From contig LUJS01000052.1 of assembly GCA_001689495.1 (NCBI GenBank), positions 1-64,000 on the forward strand: a stretch of DNA of 64,000 nt. The letters are read 5' to 3'. Origin of the DNA: Bacteroidales bacterium M8 (GTDB lineage: Bacteria; Bacteroidota; Bacteroidia; Bacteroidales; Muribaculaceae). A program made the translations under genes and the position numbers. How positions within the stretch are numbered: position 1 is the first letter of the stretch; each line of letters opens with the position of its first letter. This document shows positions 1 to 9,105 of the stretch, piece by piece. The notes beneath the pieces are model-generated. The model saw nothing but the letters and a program-made list of their open reading frames with translations, made no database searches and was not told where the DNA came from.

Positions 1-1
1 C

Positions 2-61
2 CGCCCACCGGGAAAATCCGCTGACCCGGATTATGACAATGCGCCGAAGATGCGGAAATGA
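2..61 (+). CDS. possible 3' end of an upstream gene (truncated by window edge)
   Basis: An open frame enters from the left edge and stops at the TGA at 59-61, giving about 19 polar residues (ending APKMRK). Nothing identifies the protein. It would converge on the tRNA-Leu gene and its terminator, a plausible arrangement, but a stretch this short could be open by chance. Confidence 0.3.
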   Translation, partial: RPPGKSADPDYDNAPKMRK

Positions 62-97
62 AAAAGCGGATGATAACGAACTTGTTATCACCCGCTT
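57..97 (-). terminator. intrinsic terminator downstream of tRNA-Leu
   Basis: A 13-bp stem with one mismatch pairs 64-77 with 84-97 (TGATAAC pairing with GTTATCA, AAGCGG with CCGCTT) around a 6-base loop. Read on the minus strand it begins 5 bases after the tRNA 3' end and is followed by TTTTTCATTT. The plus strand has no T-run, so the direction is clear. Confidence 0.8.
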
Positions 98-101
98 GCG
101 G

Positions 102-183
102 TGCGCATGAAGGGACTCGAACCCCCACGACCTGAGTCATTAGATCCTAAGTCTAACGCGGCTACCAATTACGCCACATGCGC
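102..183 (-). tRNA. tRNA-Leu (anticodon TAG)
   Basis: The minus strand folds as a class II tRNA of 82 nt. The 7-bp acceptor stem is GCGCATG/CATGCGC. The anticodon arm TTAGA-CTTAGGA-TCTAA has TAG in its 7-base loop, so it reads CUN leucine codons (chiefly CUA). The T-arm has GGTTCGAGTCC, and a variable region of leucine-type size lies between the arms. The discriminator base is A at 102. CCA is not encoded in full (the next bases read CCG), so nucleotidyltransferase maturation is needed. A promoter at 205-236 and a terminator at 57-97 make it a single-gene unit. Confidence 0.95.
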
Positions 184-204
184 ATAAGGGTCTTAAAAAC
201 GATG

Positions 205-236
205 CAAAATTACGACTTTTCGGCCATACTTGCAAG
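205..236 (-). promoter_or_regulatory. Bacteroidota-type promoter of tRNA-Leu
   Basis: The minus strand reads CTTG (233-236), a 20-base spacer, then TAATTTTG (205-212). This matches the Bacteroidota housekeeping consensus TTTG-N19/21-TAnnTTTG closely and sits about 20 bases from the tRNA 5' end. Confidence 0.85.
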
Positions 237-293
237 TTTGGCGTGTCAAAAATCGTTACCGATGTGCTGGAGAACAATATTTTTGGAGCATTT

Positions 294-325
294 TTTCATA
301 AAGTGTGAGATTATTTGTAATTTTG
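294..325 (+). promoter_or_regulatory. promoter of purH
   Basis: TTTC (294-297), a 20-base spacer and TAATTTTG (318-325) form a good Bacteroidota-type promoter. It lies over an in-frame upstream start at 305 and so supports translation from 362. Confidence 0.7.
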
Positions 326-361
326 CACTCTGAAACTCCAATAGAACATATATATAACGGA

Positions 362-1918
362 ATGTCTGACATCAAACCAATCAAAAGAGCTCTCGTCTCA
401 GTCTTCCATAAGGAAGGTCTTGACGAAATCCTCGCGCTGCTCAATGCCGGGGGTGTAAAATTTCTCTCCACCGGCGGCACACGCTCATTCATCGAAAGTC
501 TCGGCTATGAGTGCGAGGCCGTAGAAGACCTCACCGGCTATCCGTCCATTCTCGGCGGACGTGTCAAGACTCTGCACCCCAAAGTGTTCGGCGGCATCCT
601 TTCGCGCCGCGACAATGAGGGTGACCGCGAGCAGACCTCCCGCTACGAAATACCCGAGATCGACCTCGTCATCGTCGATCTCTATCCCTTCAGCCAGACT
701 GTAGCTTCGGGCGCGTCTGAGGCTGACATCATCGAAAAGATCGACATAGGCGGCATCTCGCTGATCCGTGCGGCAGCCAAGAACTACAACGACGTTATCA
801 TCGTGGCCTCGAAGGGTCAGTATGCACCCCTCGCCGAGATGCTCAAGCGCGCCGGAGCGGCACAGTCGACCCTCGCCGAGCGTCGCTGGTTCGCCTCGCA
901 GGCCTTTGCCGTTTCGTCGGGCTATGACGCCGACATCTTCAACTATTTCGCATCGACCACTCCGCAGCCCGCGCCTCTCGGTTCCGAGCATGACGGCGTG
1001 CTCCGCGTGGCTGTCGACGGCTCGACTCATATGCGCTATGGCGAGAATCCCCACCAGAACGGTACGTTCTACGGCCATCTCAACGACATCTTCGATCAGC
1101 TTCACGGCAAGGAGATAAGCTACAACAACCTCCTTGACATCGACGCTGCCGTCAATCTGATCTCCGAGTTCTCGGATCCCACCTTCGCAATCCTCAAGCA
1201 CAACAACGCATGCGGTCTGGCCACTCGCGCCACCATTGCCGAGGCTTGGAAGGATGCCCTTGCAGGCGATCCCGTCAGCGCGTTCGGCGGCGTGCTCATC
1301 ACCAATGGCGCAGTCGATAAGGAGACAGCCGAGGAAATCAACAAGATATTCTTCGAGGTAATCATCGCTCCCGAATATACGGCAGATGCCCTCGAGGTGC
1401 TCAAGCAGAAGAAAAATCGCATCATCCTCGTGCAGAAGGCTCCCCTCGACACCAAGCGTCAGTATCGCTCGGTGCTCAACGGCGCACTCGTTCAGGACCG
1501 CGACCTCAAGATAGAGACCGTGGACGACCTCAAGCAGGTTACAGTCAAGGCCGTGACACCCGCTCAGGCCGCAGACCTGCTCTTTGCCAACAAGATCGTC
1601 AAGAACTCAAAGAGCAACGCCATCGTTCTCGCCAAGGACGGCATGCTCCTCGCAAGCGGCGTGGGTCAGACCTCGCGTGTCGACGCCCTCAAGCAGGCCA
1701 TCGAGAAGGCTCGTTCGTTCGGCCACTCGCTCGAAGGCGCAGTGATGGCTTCGGACGCATTCTTTCCCTTCCCCGACTGCGTTGAGATTGCCCACGAGGC
1801 AGGCGTGACCGCAGTCGTTCATCCCGGAGGCTCAATCCGTGACGGCGAGAGCGTGGCATACTGTGACGCCAACGACATGGCCATGGTGACCACCGGTTTC
1901 CGTCACTTCAAACACTAA
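362..1918 (+). CDS. purH: bifunctional AICAR formyltransferase / IMP cyclohydrolase PurH
   Basis: This enzyme catalyses the last two steps of de novo purine synthesis: formylation of AICAR with 10-formyl-THF, then ring closure to IMP in the cytoplasm. The 518-residue product has the usual length. The N-terminal MGS-like cyclohydrolase domain (about residues 1-200) carries the FLSTGGT and GGRVKTLHPK motifs. The C-terminal transformylase domain carries the catalytic Lys-His pair (K279-H280) in KHNNACG and ends with the family's HPGGSIRD and FRHFKH signatures. The ATG at 362 fits homologues; an in-frame start at 305 overlaps the promoter -7 box. mreB follows after 32 bases without an evident promoter, so read-through into the cell-shape cluster is likely. 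Confidence 0.97.
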   Translation: MSDIKPIKRALVSVFHKEGLDEILALLNAGGVKFLSTGGTRSFIESLGYECEAVEDLTGYPSILGGRVKTLHPKVFGGILSRRDNEGDREQTSRYEIPEIDLVIVDLYPFSQTVASGASEADIIEKIDIGGISLIRAAAKNYNDVIIVASKGQYAPLAEMLKRAGAAQSTLAERRWFASQAFAVSSGYDADIFNYFASTTPQPAPLGSEHDGVLRVAVDGSTHMRYGENPHQNGTFYGHLNDIFDQLHGKEISYNNLLDIDAAVNLISEFSDPTFAILKHNNACGLATRATIAEAWKDALAGDPVSAFGGVLITNGAVDKETAEEINKIFFEVIIAPEYTADALEVLKQKKNRIILVQKAPLDTKRQYRSVLNGALVQDRDLKIETVDDLKQVTVKAVTPAQAADLLFANKIVKNSKSNAIVLAKDGMLLASGVGQTSRVDALKQAIEKARSFGHSLEGAVMASDAFFPFPDCVEIAHEAGVTAVVHPGGSIRDGESVAYCDANDMAMVTTGFRHFKH

Positions 1919-1950
1919 AATCAACAAATCCCCAGCCTACATAACAACTC

Positions 1951-2970
1951 ATGGGACTTTTCTCATTCACGAAAGAGATAGCTATTGACCTCGGCACGGC
2001 CAATACTATAATCATACACAACGACAAGATCGTCATCGACGAGCCTTCGATCGTTGCCCTCGAAAAGCGCACCGGCAAGCTCATCGCCGTTGGTCGCGAA
2101 GCCAAACTGATGCAGGGCAAGGAGAACGACGGTATCGAGACGATACGTCCTCTCCGCAAGGGCGTGATCGCCAACTTCAACGCGGCCGAGATGATGATTC
2201 GCGGCCTGATAAAGAAAGCCAGCTCGAAGAGCAATTGGTTCTCTCCGTCGATGAAGATGGTTGTCGGCATCCCCTCGGGCTCGACCGAAGTCGAGGTCCG
2301 TGCCGTGCGCGACTCTTCGGAGCACGCCGGTGGCCGCGACGTATACATGATATACGAGCCGATGGCGGCTGCCCTCGGCATCGGTATAGACGTGCTTGCT
2401 CCTCAGGGCAACATGATCGTCGACATAGGTGGCGGTACTACAGAGATTGCCGTCATCTCGCTCGGCGGCATCGTTTCAAACAAGAGCATTCAGGTTGCGG
2501 GCGATGACCTCACCGAAGACATCATGGAGCACATGAGCCGCGTGCACAACGTCAAGGTGGGCGAGCGCACGGCAGAGCAGATCAAGATTCATGTCGGATC
2601 GGCCCTGACCGAGCTGGAGAATCCCCCCGAGGACTTCATCGTTCACGGCCCCAACAAGATGACCGCACTCCCCATGGAGGTGCCCGTGAGCTATCAGGAG
2701 ATCTCGCACTGTATCGAGAAGTCGATCTCGCGCATCGAGGCTGCCGTGCTTCAGGCCCTCGACGAGACTCCTCCCGAGCTCTACTCGGACATCGTCATGA
2801 ACGGCATCTTCCTTGCCGGCGGCGGCGCCATGTTGCGCGGCCTCGACAAGCGTCTCACCGACAAGATCGGCATTCAGTTCCACATCGCCGAAGACCCGCT
2901 GCTCTCAGTGGCCAAGGGTACCGGCGTGGCCCTGAAGAACATCGAGACGTTCTCGTTCCTGATTCGTTAA
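1951..2970 (+). CDS. mreB: rod shape-determining protein MreB
   Basis: MreB is a bacterial actin that polymerises under the inner membrane and positions the elongation peptidoglycan synthases. The 339 residues match the family. The phosphate-1 motif DLGTANT lies at residues 13-19, the phosphate-2 motif DIGGGTTE in the middle, and the adenosine motif near the C-terminus as GGGAMLRGLD. It heads mreBCD-mrdA-rodA, the complete core of the elongasome. A strong hairpin lies in the 103-base gap before mreC. Confidence 0.97.
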   Translation: MGLFSFTKEIAIDLGTANTIIIHNDKIVIDEPSIVALEKRTGKLIAVGREAKLMQGKENDGIETIRPLRKGVIANFNAAEMMIRGLIKKASSKSNWFSPSMKMVVGIPSGSTEVEVRAVRDSSEHAGGRDVYMIYEPMAAALGIGIDVLAPQGNMIVDIGGGTTEIAVISLGGIVSNKSIQVAGDDLTEDIMEHMSRVHNVKVGERTAEQIKIHVGSALTELENPPEDFIVHGPNKMTALPMEVPVSYQEISHCIEKSISRIEAAVLQALDETPPELYSDIVMNGIFLAGGGAMLRGLDKRLTDKIGIQFHIAEDPLLSVAKGTGVALKNIETFSFLIR

Positions 2971-3024
2971 AGGCAAGACACTGATGCAGTTATCCTCTCC
3001 GGTCAATAACCGGAGAGGTTGCCT
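2971..3024 (+). promoter_or_regulatory. mRNA hairpin between mreB and mreC
   Basis: A perfect 10-bp stem pairs 2994-3003 (CCTCTCCGGT) with 3009-3018 around a 5-base loop. An outer 6-bp pairing joins AGGCAA at 2971-2976 with TTGCCT at 3019-3024, leaving a 17-base bulge. There is no T-run, so it does not look like an intrinsic terminator. A processing or stability element that lowers mreC expression relative to mreB is possible. Confidence 0.6.
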
Positions 3025-3073
3025 GCGTTATGCACGTTTTCAATAGTACACATCCCAAGACCGATATACAGAA

Positions 3074-3928
3074 TTGTCTGAGCTAATAAAATTTCTGGTC
3101 AAGTACAGTTCGTGGTTCCTGTGCGCGCTATACCTGCTCATTTCGGCGGTATTGCTGCTGTCGGGCAACCCTTACCAGCATCATGTCTATCTGACATCGG
3201 CCAACGCGGTTGCCTCGGGTGTCTATAAGACAACCAACGGAGTCACTTCATATTTCTCGTTGCGCGAGATCAACGAGGACCTGCAAAGACGCAATTCGGA
3301 CCTCGAACTCGAGATTTATCGTCTCAAGGATCTTATCAGGGAGCAGAATCACCGCATCTATGCCGACACGATGACCGTCGACTCGGCCCTCAGCCGCTAT
3401 CACTTCATCATAGCGCATGTCATCAACAATTCCGTCAACCATTCGCACAACTACATAACCATCGAGAAGGGCCGCCTTGACGGCATCGAGCCCGAGATGG
3501 GCGTGATGGACCAGAACGGAATCGTGGGCATCGTCAATGTCGTGGGCGACCATACGGCCCGCCTGATTTCGGTGCTCAACCCATATCTCCGTCTGTCGTG
3601 CAAGGTGAAGGGGGAGAGTCAGGTAGGCTCGCTTGTGTGGGACGGCAAGAATCCCGGCGAGGCGATACTCGAGGAGCTGCCCAAACACGCCAAGTTCATC
3701 AAGGGCGATACCATCGTGACGTCGGGATACTCCTCGGTCTTTCCCGAAGGCGTGCCTGTCGGCACAATCTTGTCAGGCACCCGCGACAGGGAAGACAATT
3801 TCTATACGCTGCGCGTGAAACTGTTTACCGACTTTTCGACCCTCAGCACCGTGCGTGTCATCCGCGACAAGATGAAGGACGAACTCGTGACGGTCGAAAA
3901 AGAACTTGAGATCAAGAACATAGATTAA
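3074..3928 (+). CDS. mreC: rod shape-determining protein MreC
   Basis: MreC is a bitopic inner-membrane protein whose periplasmic part activates PBP2 and links it to MreB filaments. The 284-residue product has a short cytoplasmic start, one membrane segment (about residues 12-32), a coiled coil (about 62-90, LREINEDLQRRNSDLELEIYRLKD) and the beta-rich MreC core. The start is TTG at 3074: an in-frame TAG at 3044 excludes any upstream ATG, and the next internal Met lies about 100 residues in, beyond the membrane segment. mreD follows after 21 bases. Confidence 0.93.
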   Translation: MSELIKFLVKYSSWFLCALYLLISAVLLLSGNPYQHHVYLTSANAVASGVYKTTNGVTSYFSLREINEDLQRRNSDLELEIYRLKDLIREQNHRIYADTMTVDSALSRYHFIIAHVINNSVNHSHNYITIEKGRLDGIEPEMGVMDQNGIVGIVNVVGDHTARLISVLNPYLRLSCKVKGESQVGSLVWDGKNPGEAILEELPKHAKFIKGDTIVTSGYSSVFPEGVPVGTILSGTRDREDNFYTLRVKLFTDFSTLSTVRVIRDKMKDELVTVEKELEIKNID

Positions 3929-3949
3929 CCTCCATACAGCTACAAGATT

Positions 3950-4471
3950 TTGAGTAAGATAGCTCTACAGTTTGTATTGCTCACCATTATTCTGGTGACG
4001 GCACAGGTGATTGTCTTCAATCATATCTGTCTTTTCAACGTGGCCGTGCCTATGGTGTTCATCTATGTGATAATACGCCTGCCGATCACATTGTCGCTCA
4101 ACTGGATGGCGACTGTGGGATTCTTCCTCGGACTCACGGTAGACATCTTTTCGGACACCTACGGCATGAACGCCATGGCCTGCACGCTCCTCGCCATGCT
4201 GCGACGCCCCATACTCAGACTGTATGTGCCCCGCGAGGAGGACCTGACCAAGCCCGAGCCGACCATGATGTCGCTCGGCACGGCGGTGTTCCTCAAATAC
4301 CTGCTGACGACAACACTGCTTTATTGTTTCCTGATTTTCACAATCGAAGCATTCACCTTCTTCAATCCTCTCCAACTGCTGCTTCGCATCGTATTCAGCA
4401 CACTCCTCTCGATGATAGTGATGCTGGGCATCGACAGCCTAATGACACCAAGAAGTGAGAAAAGACTATAA
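3950..4471 (+). CDS. mreD: rod shape-determining protein MreD
   Basis: This is a 173-residue polytopic inner-membrane protein with five or so hydrophobic segments and little else, as in MreD. The segment around GLTVDIFSDTYGMNA is typical of Bacteroidales MreD. The start is TTG at 3950; the frame is closed upstream by TAA at 3926-3928 with no ATG between, and the first internal Met would remove the first membrane segment. The 3' end overlaps mrdA by 17 bases, implying translational coupling. Confidence 0.9.
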   Translation: MSKIALQFVLLTIILVTAQVIVFNHICLFNVAVPMVFIYVIIRLPITLSLNWMATVGFFLGLTVDIFSDTYGMNAMACTLLAMLRRPILRLYVPREEDLTKPEPTMMSLGTAVFLKYLLTTTLLYCFLIFTIEAFTFFNPLQLLLRIVFSTLLSMIVMLGIDSLMTPRSEKRL

Positions 4472-6323
4472 CCTCGCCAAACGTCAATATGTCATAGGCG
4501 GTTTCATAGTGATAATCGCCATAATATATCTCATCCGCCTCTTCAACCTGCAAGTGGCGGATTCAAAATACAAGGAATATGCCGACTCTAACGCTTTCTT
4601 GCGCAAGACGGTATATCCGTCGCGCGGCATAATCTATGACCGCGACGGGCGTCTTGTGGTGTTCAACCAGCCGGCATACGATGTCATGGTGATACCCCGA
4701 GACATCGCCAAAGAGGGTTTTGACACTCTCGATTTCTGCCGTTCGGTCAACCTGACGCCTGAAGAACTGCGCAAGAAGTTTGCCGACATGCGCGACCCGA
4801 GGAGAAACCCGGGATATTCGAGCTACTCGCCTCAGCGACTGCTCACGCACCTCACGGCCGAGGACTATGGCCGCCTTCAGGAGAAGCTCTACAGATTTCC
4901 CGGCTTTTATATCCAGAAACGGATACTCAGGGAGTATAACTATAAGGCCGCTGCCAACGTGCTGGGCAACGTGCGCGAGGTCTCGCAGAAAGACATCGAC
5001 AAGGATGACTATTATTTTCGCGGAGACTATATCGGCGACATCGGCGTGGAGAACACCTACGAGAGGTTTCTGCGCGGACAGAAGGGTGCCGAGGTGCTGA
5101 TGCGCGATGCATTGGGACGTATCCGCGGTCGCTATGAGGAGGGCGCGCTCGACCGCGACGCCGTGGCCGGCAAGAACATCACGCTCAGCATCAACATCGA
5201 GCTGCAGCAGTATGCCGAGTCGCTGATGATGAACAAGAAAGGAGCCGTCGTGGCCATCGAGCCTTCGACGGGCGAGGTGCTCTGTCTTGTCTCGGCTCCA
5301 TCCTACGACCCGTCGCAACTCGTGGGCCGCGAGCGAGGCAACAACTACAACAAGATGATGAAGGATCTCGACAAGCCGCTGCTTAACCGCGCAATACAGG
5401 CTACCTATCCTCCCGGCTCGACCTTCAAGCCCACGCAGGGACTGATTTTCCTTCAGGAAGGCATCATCAATACCTCGACACCGTTTCCCTGTGCCCATGG
5501 CTTCATATCCGGAGGCCTCAGGGTGGGATGTCACGGTCACGGCTCGCCGCTGCCCCTCAAACCGGCCCTCCAGACATCGTGCAACGCATATTTCTGCTGG
5601 GGATTCAAGGCCATGATTGACAAGCGCAGCAAATACGGAACATCGGCCAAGGCGTTTGACATCTGGAAACACCACATGATTTCGCAAGGCTACGGATACA
5701 AGCTCGGCATTGACCTGCCCGGCGAATACCGCGGCTTCATCCCGAACGTCGATTTCTACAACAAGTGGTATGGCGACGGTCACTGGAGCGCCAATACCAT
5801 CATCTCCGTGGCCATCGGTCAGGGCGAGATTCTCGCGACTCCGTTGCAGATTGCCAATCTTGCCTCCACCATCGCTAATCGCGGCCATTACATAACGCCG
5901 CATGTTGTCAAGGCGATTCAGGATACAGTCGTGCCCGGCGAATATCTCGAGCGTCACACCCCGACGATAGACTCGCACTTCTATGAGGATATTGCCGAGG
6001 GCATGAGAATGGCCGTGACCGGCGGTACATGCCGTACGGCCAACCTCGCGGATATTGAGGTGTGTGGCAAGACCGGTACGGCCCAGAACCCCCACGGACG
6101 CGACCACTCGGCGTTCATGGGTTTCGCCCCATACCACAACCCCAAGATTGCAGTCGCTGTCTATGTCGAGAACGCGGGCTTCGGCGCCACGTTCGGCGTG
6201 CCCATCGGATCGCTGGTCATGGAGCGCTACCTGAGGGGCTACATACCACCAGAGAGGAAATATCTTGAGGAAAGAATGTTGCAGAGCAACACCATACAGT
6301 TTGCAGGGACCAAAAAGCACTAA
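4455..6323 (+). CDS. mrdA: penicillin-binding protein 2 (elongation transpeptidase)
   Basis: PBP2 is the D,D-transpeptidase of lateral-wall synthesis, working with RodA. The 622-residue class B PBP has an N-terminal membrane anchor (about residues 14-33), a dimerisation domain beginning YPSRGIIYDRDG, and a transpeptidase domain. The catalytic motifs are S322-T-F-K325, S375-C-N377 and K539-T-G. Translation starts at GTG 4455, inside mreD; a TGA at 4443-4445 closes the frame upstream, so no ATG start is available. rodA follows 6 bases later. Confidence 0.96.
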   Translation: MRKDYNLAKRQYVIGGFIVIIAIIYLIRLFNLQVADSKYKEYADSNAFLRKTVYPSRGIIYDRDGRLVVFNQPAYDVMVIPRDIAKEGFDTLDFCRSVNLTPEELRKKFADMRDPRRNPGYSSYSPQRLLTHLTAEDYGRLQEKLYRFPGFYIQKRILREYNYKAAANVLGNVREVSQKDIDKDDYYFRGDYIGDIGVENTYERFLRGQKGAEVLMRDALGRIRGRYEEGALDRDAVAGKNITLSINIELQQYAESLMMNKKGAVVAIEPSTGEVLCLVSAPSYDPSQLVGRERGNNYNKMMKDLDKPLLNRAIQATYPPGSTFKPTQGLIFLQEGIINTSTPFPCAHGFISGGLRVGCHGHGSPLPLKPALQTSCNAYFCWGFKAMIDKRSKYGTSAKAFDIWKHHMISQGYGYKLGIDLPGEYRGFIPNVDFYNKWYGDGHWSANTIISVAIGQGEILATPLQIANLASTIANRGHYITPHVVKAIQDTVVPGEYLERHTPTIDSHFYEDIAEGMRMAVTGGTCRTANLADIEVCGKTGTAQNPHGRDHSAFMGFAPYHNPKIAVAVYVENAGFGATFGVPIGSLVMERYLRGYIPPERKYLEERMLQSNTIQFAGTKKH

Positions 6324-6329
6324 GACCCA

Positions 6330-7799
6330 ATGACAACATCACGCTTAGAATCATCAACCTCGACGTTCAAGTATGTCGATTGGTTTACAGTCATCCTGTA
6401 CATCATTCTTGTGTCTGCGGGTATGGTCAGTATCTATGCCGCAAGCTATGACTTCGACCACGCAAACATGCTCAGTTTCGCCGAGTTCTCCGGCAAGCAG
6501 TTTCGCTGGATTGGCCTTTCGCTGGGCCTTGGCCTGATAATTCTTCTAATAGACGTCCGAGTCTACGAGAATTATGCGTATGTCATTTACGGAGGGCTGT
6601 TGCTGTTGCTTCTGGTAACGATTTTCATAGCACCCGACATCAAGGGCTCGCGGTCTTGGCTCGTGCTCGGCCCCATGAGCCTGCAGCCGGCCGAGTTCGG
6701 CAAATTTGCCACTGCTCTGTGTCTGGCCAAACTGTTTTCAAGTTACAACTTCCTGCTGAATGCCTCAAGGTCCAATTACTACAAGGCGTTGCTTATCATA
6801 TTCCTGCCCGTCGTCCTGATTCTCGCTCAAAAGGAAACAGGTTCGGCGCTGGTATATCTGTCGTTGTTCTTTGTGCTTTATCGCGAGGGCATGAGCGGAC
6901 TCGTGCTGCTTGCGGCCCTCTGTGCAGTGATATTCTTCGTTGTCGAGATCAAGTTTACAGGCTCCCTGCTGTTGGGCATACCGATGGGTCAGGCGGTAGT
7001 CTTCATTATGATAATGATGCTCATCGTGGCCATGCTTGCCATATATTGCAAGCAGTATGATGCCGCACGCAATACCCTGCTGTGGTTTGTCGGCACCGGG
7101 GCACTCTGCGCGGGTCTGACACTTGCAGGGATGCAGGTGCCGGGGCTTGTGTTCTTTCTCACCACGATTGGTGTCGCCCTTGTCTATTGCATATTGCTGA
7201 TGTTCAAGACAAAGGCCCGCAATCTTATAATTACGGTAGCCGCCGCGGTGACGTCGATTGTGTTCCTGTTCTCGGTTAACTATGTGTTTGTTAGCGTACT
7301 CCAGCCCCATCAGCAAATGCGCATCAAGGTCGCGCTGGGTGTCGAGGACGACATCAAGGCCGCAGGCTATAACGTCAACCAGTCCAAGATCGCCATCGGC
7401 TCGGGCGGTGTCTGGGGCAAGGGCTTTCTCAACGGCACGCAGACCAAGCTCAAATATGTGCCCGAACAGCATACCGACTTCATATACTGCACCATAGGCG
7501 AGGAGGAAGGCTTTGTCGGCTCGGCCACGGTGCTGTTGCTGTTCCTTATACTGATCTTGCGCATACTTGCCATCGGCGAGCGTCAGCCCACCGTCTTTGG
7601 CCGTGTGTATGCCTATTGTGTGGCGAGCTATCTGATATTCCACATAGCCATCAACATAGGCATGGTGATAGGATTGTGTCCTGTCATCGGTATTCCGTTG
7701 CCGTTTTTCAGCTACGGAGGTTCCTCGCTCTGGGGATTCACGTTCCTGCTCTTCATCCTGTTGCGCATCGACGCATCGCGCCGCGACAGGTCACTCTAA
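6330..7799 (+). CDS. rodA: peptidoglycan glycosyltransferase RodA
   Basis: RodA is a SEDS-family lipid II polymerase of the elongasome and partner of PBP2. The 489-residue multipass protein is longer than the roughly 370 residues of E. coli RodA; extra hydrophobic segments in the middle (about 210-320) account for this and are common in Bacteroidales. Family signatures include GSRSWLVLG, the VWGKGFLNGTQTKLKYVPEQHTDFI region, and PFFSYGGSS near the C-terminus. The stop codon overlaps the end of the convergent lipoprotein gene by 9 bases. Confidence 0.95.
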   Translation: MTTSRLESSTSTFKYVDWFTVILYIILVSAGMVSIYAASYDFDHANMLSFAEFSGKQFRWIGLSLGLGLIILLIDVRVYENYAYVIYGGLLLLLLVTIFIAPDIKGSRSWLVLGPMSLQPAEFGKFATALCLAKLFSSYNFLLNASRSNYYKALLIIFLPVVLILAQKETGSALVYLSLFFVLYREGMSGLVLLAALCAVIFFVVEIKFTGSLLLGIPMGQAVVFIMIMMLIVAMLAIYCKQYDAARNTLLWFVGTGALCAGLTLAGMQVPGLVFFLTTIGVALVYCILLMFKTKARNLIITVAAAVTSIVFLFSVNYVFVSVLQPHQQMRIKVALGVEDDIKAAGYNVNQSKIAIGSGGVWGKGFLNGTQTKLKYVPEQHTDFIYCTIGEEEGFVGSATVLLLFLILILRILAIGERQPTVFGRVYAYCVASYLIFHIAINIGMVIGLCPVIGIPLPFFSYGGSSLWGFTFLLFILLRIDASRRDRSL

Positions 7800-9017
7800 C
7801 ACTTCCCTCTGTATCTCTTTTCCGCCGTGCCTGATTACCAGAATGTTTTCAGGTTCCGAATCGCCTGACGCCTGCTCGGAGGGGAGGATATAGGTGTAGC
7901 CTTCGTTGTCGAAGACAAAGTGCTTGCCGTCAACAGAGAGCCGTCCACCCTCGATGATAATTTCAGGCTTATGGTCGAATGACACATCCTTGGCCCATGT
8001 GGCGTATCTGTAAGTGCCGTCAGTCATGGCGTCAATGCGGATGACGCGACGGTCGTTGTGATACATGCAGATGAATCGTTCGAAATCCCTGAGACTTTCA
8101 TGCAGCCAGCAGCCTCCGTCGGTTGACTGATACTGTATTATGCCGTTGACGGGCGAATAGATGTCATATCTGTCCGTCATGCACATGTCTTCGTCGACCT
8201 TGGGGAGGTATAGCCTCTTGGATGCCTTGTCATATCTCATCACCCAGTCCCATCCGTGCCCGTCGGTCCTGAAATACCAGTCAGGTATTATGTAGTCTAT
8301 CGAAAGATAGTCGGTCAGCCCCTCGTCAGGGGTATTGAATATCGGCACCTTTCTCAGATAGCCGTCCTTGAACTGCATGGCGGTGATATACCTCATGCCC
8401 TCCGAGCTTGATGCCTTGAAATAGCAGTCGACGAGATAAGCCGACTTGCCTCCGGGGCCGTCTATCGTAATGATTGACTGCACGTAAGTTCCGTCCCCGA
8501 AAGTCTCGTCCTTTGCCGAATCAGGGTCCTTGCGTGTTAGGGTATTGCCGTCGGCGTAAGGGAAGAATCTGTCGACGACGATGCTGTCCCCGTTGTCATA
8601 GAGCACGAAAGTCTGAAAATCAGGCGACGTGCCACCCATGCCTGTGTCGTAGCTTACTGTCATTATCCTGTGGTCGTCCGAGCGGTGAACGGACAACGAT
8701 GTCGAATCATTAAGCATCCCGAAGTCATGGCCTATTGCCTTTTCGGGATATTCCTCCATATACGCATACAGGGCTCCCGCTATTTTGTTGTCGGCTCCCG
8801 GTTCATATTCCGTTCCGGATTCACTGACCAGCAACTCTTCAAGCTCCTTGGGATTTTGCGGCATCTCCTTGTCAGTCCAAGGCCATTTGTTTTCGCCTTG
8901 TGTTTCCACATACTGAATGTCAGTGACGGTATTATCGTCGCCGGTGTTTTCGGCATGGCGCGCACAGGCCGAACAGCACAGCGACAATATGGCGAGTGTC
9001 GGGAATATATATTTCAT
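7791..9017 (-). CDS. putative lipoprotein of unknown function
   Basis: The 408-residue product starts with a lysine, a hydrophobic stretch and a cysteine cluster ending C-S-A-C; Cys18 is the likely lipidated residue. The acidic, serine-rich stretch that follows is usual for exported Bacteroidota lipoproteins. The rest is beta-rich with many Tyr/Trp and Asp-Gly turns (for example YFRTDGHGWDW), perhaps a beta-propeller-like fold; I recognise no family. It is a lone minus-strand gene, divergent from mutS and convergent with rodA. A role in the cell envelope is all that can be inferred. Confidence 0.8.
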   Translation of the reverse strand: MKYIFPTLAILSLCCSACARHAENTGDDNTVTDIQYVETQGENKWPWTDKEMPQNPKELEELLVSESGTEYEPGADNKIAGALYAYMEEYPEKAIGHDFGMLNDSTSLSVHRSDDHRIMTVSYDTGMGGTSPDFQTFVLYDNGDSIVVDRFFPYADGNTLTRKDPDSAKDETFGDGTYVQSIITIDGPGGKSAYLVDCYFKASSSEGMRYITAMQFKDGYLRKVPIFNTPDEGLTDYLSIDYIIPDWYFRTDGHGWDWVMRYDKASKRLYLPKVDEDMCMTDRYDIYSPVNGIIQYQSTDGGCWLHESLRDFERFICMYHNDRRVIRIDAMTDGTYRYATWAKDVSFDHKPEIIIEGGRLSVDGKHFVFDNEGYTYILPSEQASGDSEPENILVIRHGGKEIQREVLE

Positions 9018-9097
9018 AATGAGCTGAATTTCATGATTTCTATATTATTAGAGGATTAATGGCCGGGGATTCTGACAAAAAATCCAAAAAAATTTCG

Positions 9098-9105
9098 TAA
9101 TTTTG
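9098..9105 (+). promoter_or_regulatory. -7 element of the mutS promoter
   Basis: TAATTTTG matches the TAnnTTTG element 33 bases before the mutS start. The -33 element is poor. The box covers an in-frame TTG at 9103, which argues against initiation there. Confidence 0.6.

Noticed and set aside
305..361. earlier start for purH at 305
   Set aside because: It overlaps the promoter -7 box (318-325) and adds 19 residues not found in PurH.
4563..6320. 585-residue open frame antisense to mrdA
   Set aside because: The plus strand encodes a complete PBP2 with all catalytic motifs. The antisense frame is a product of GC-rich codon bias and has no recognisable domain.
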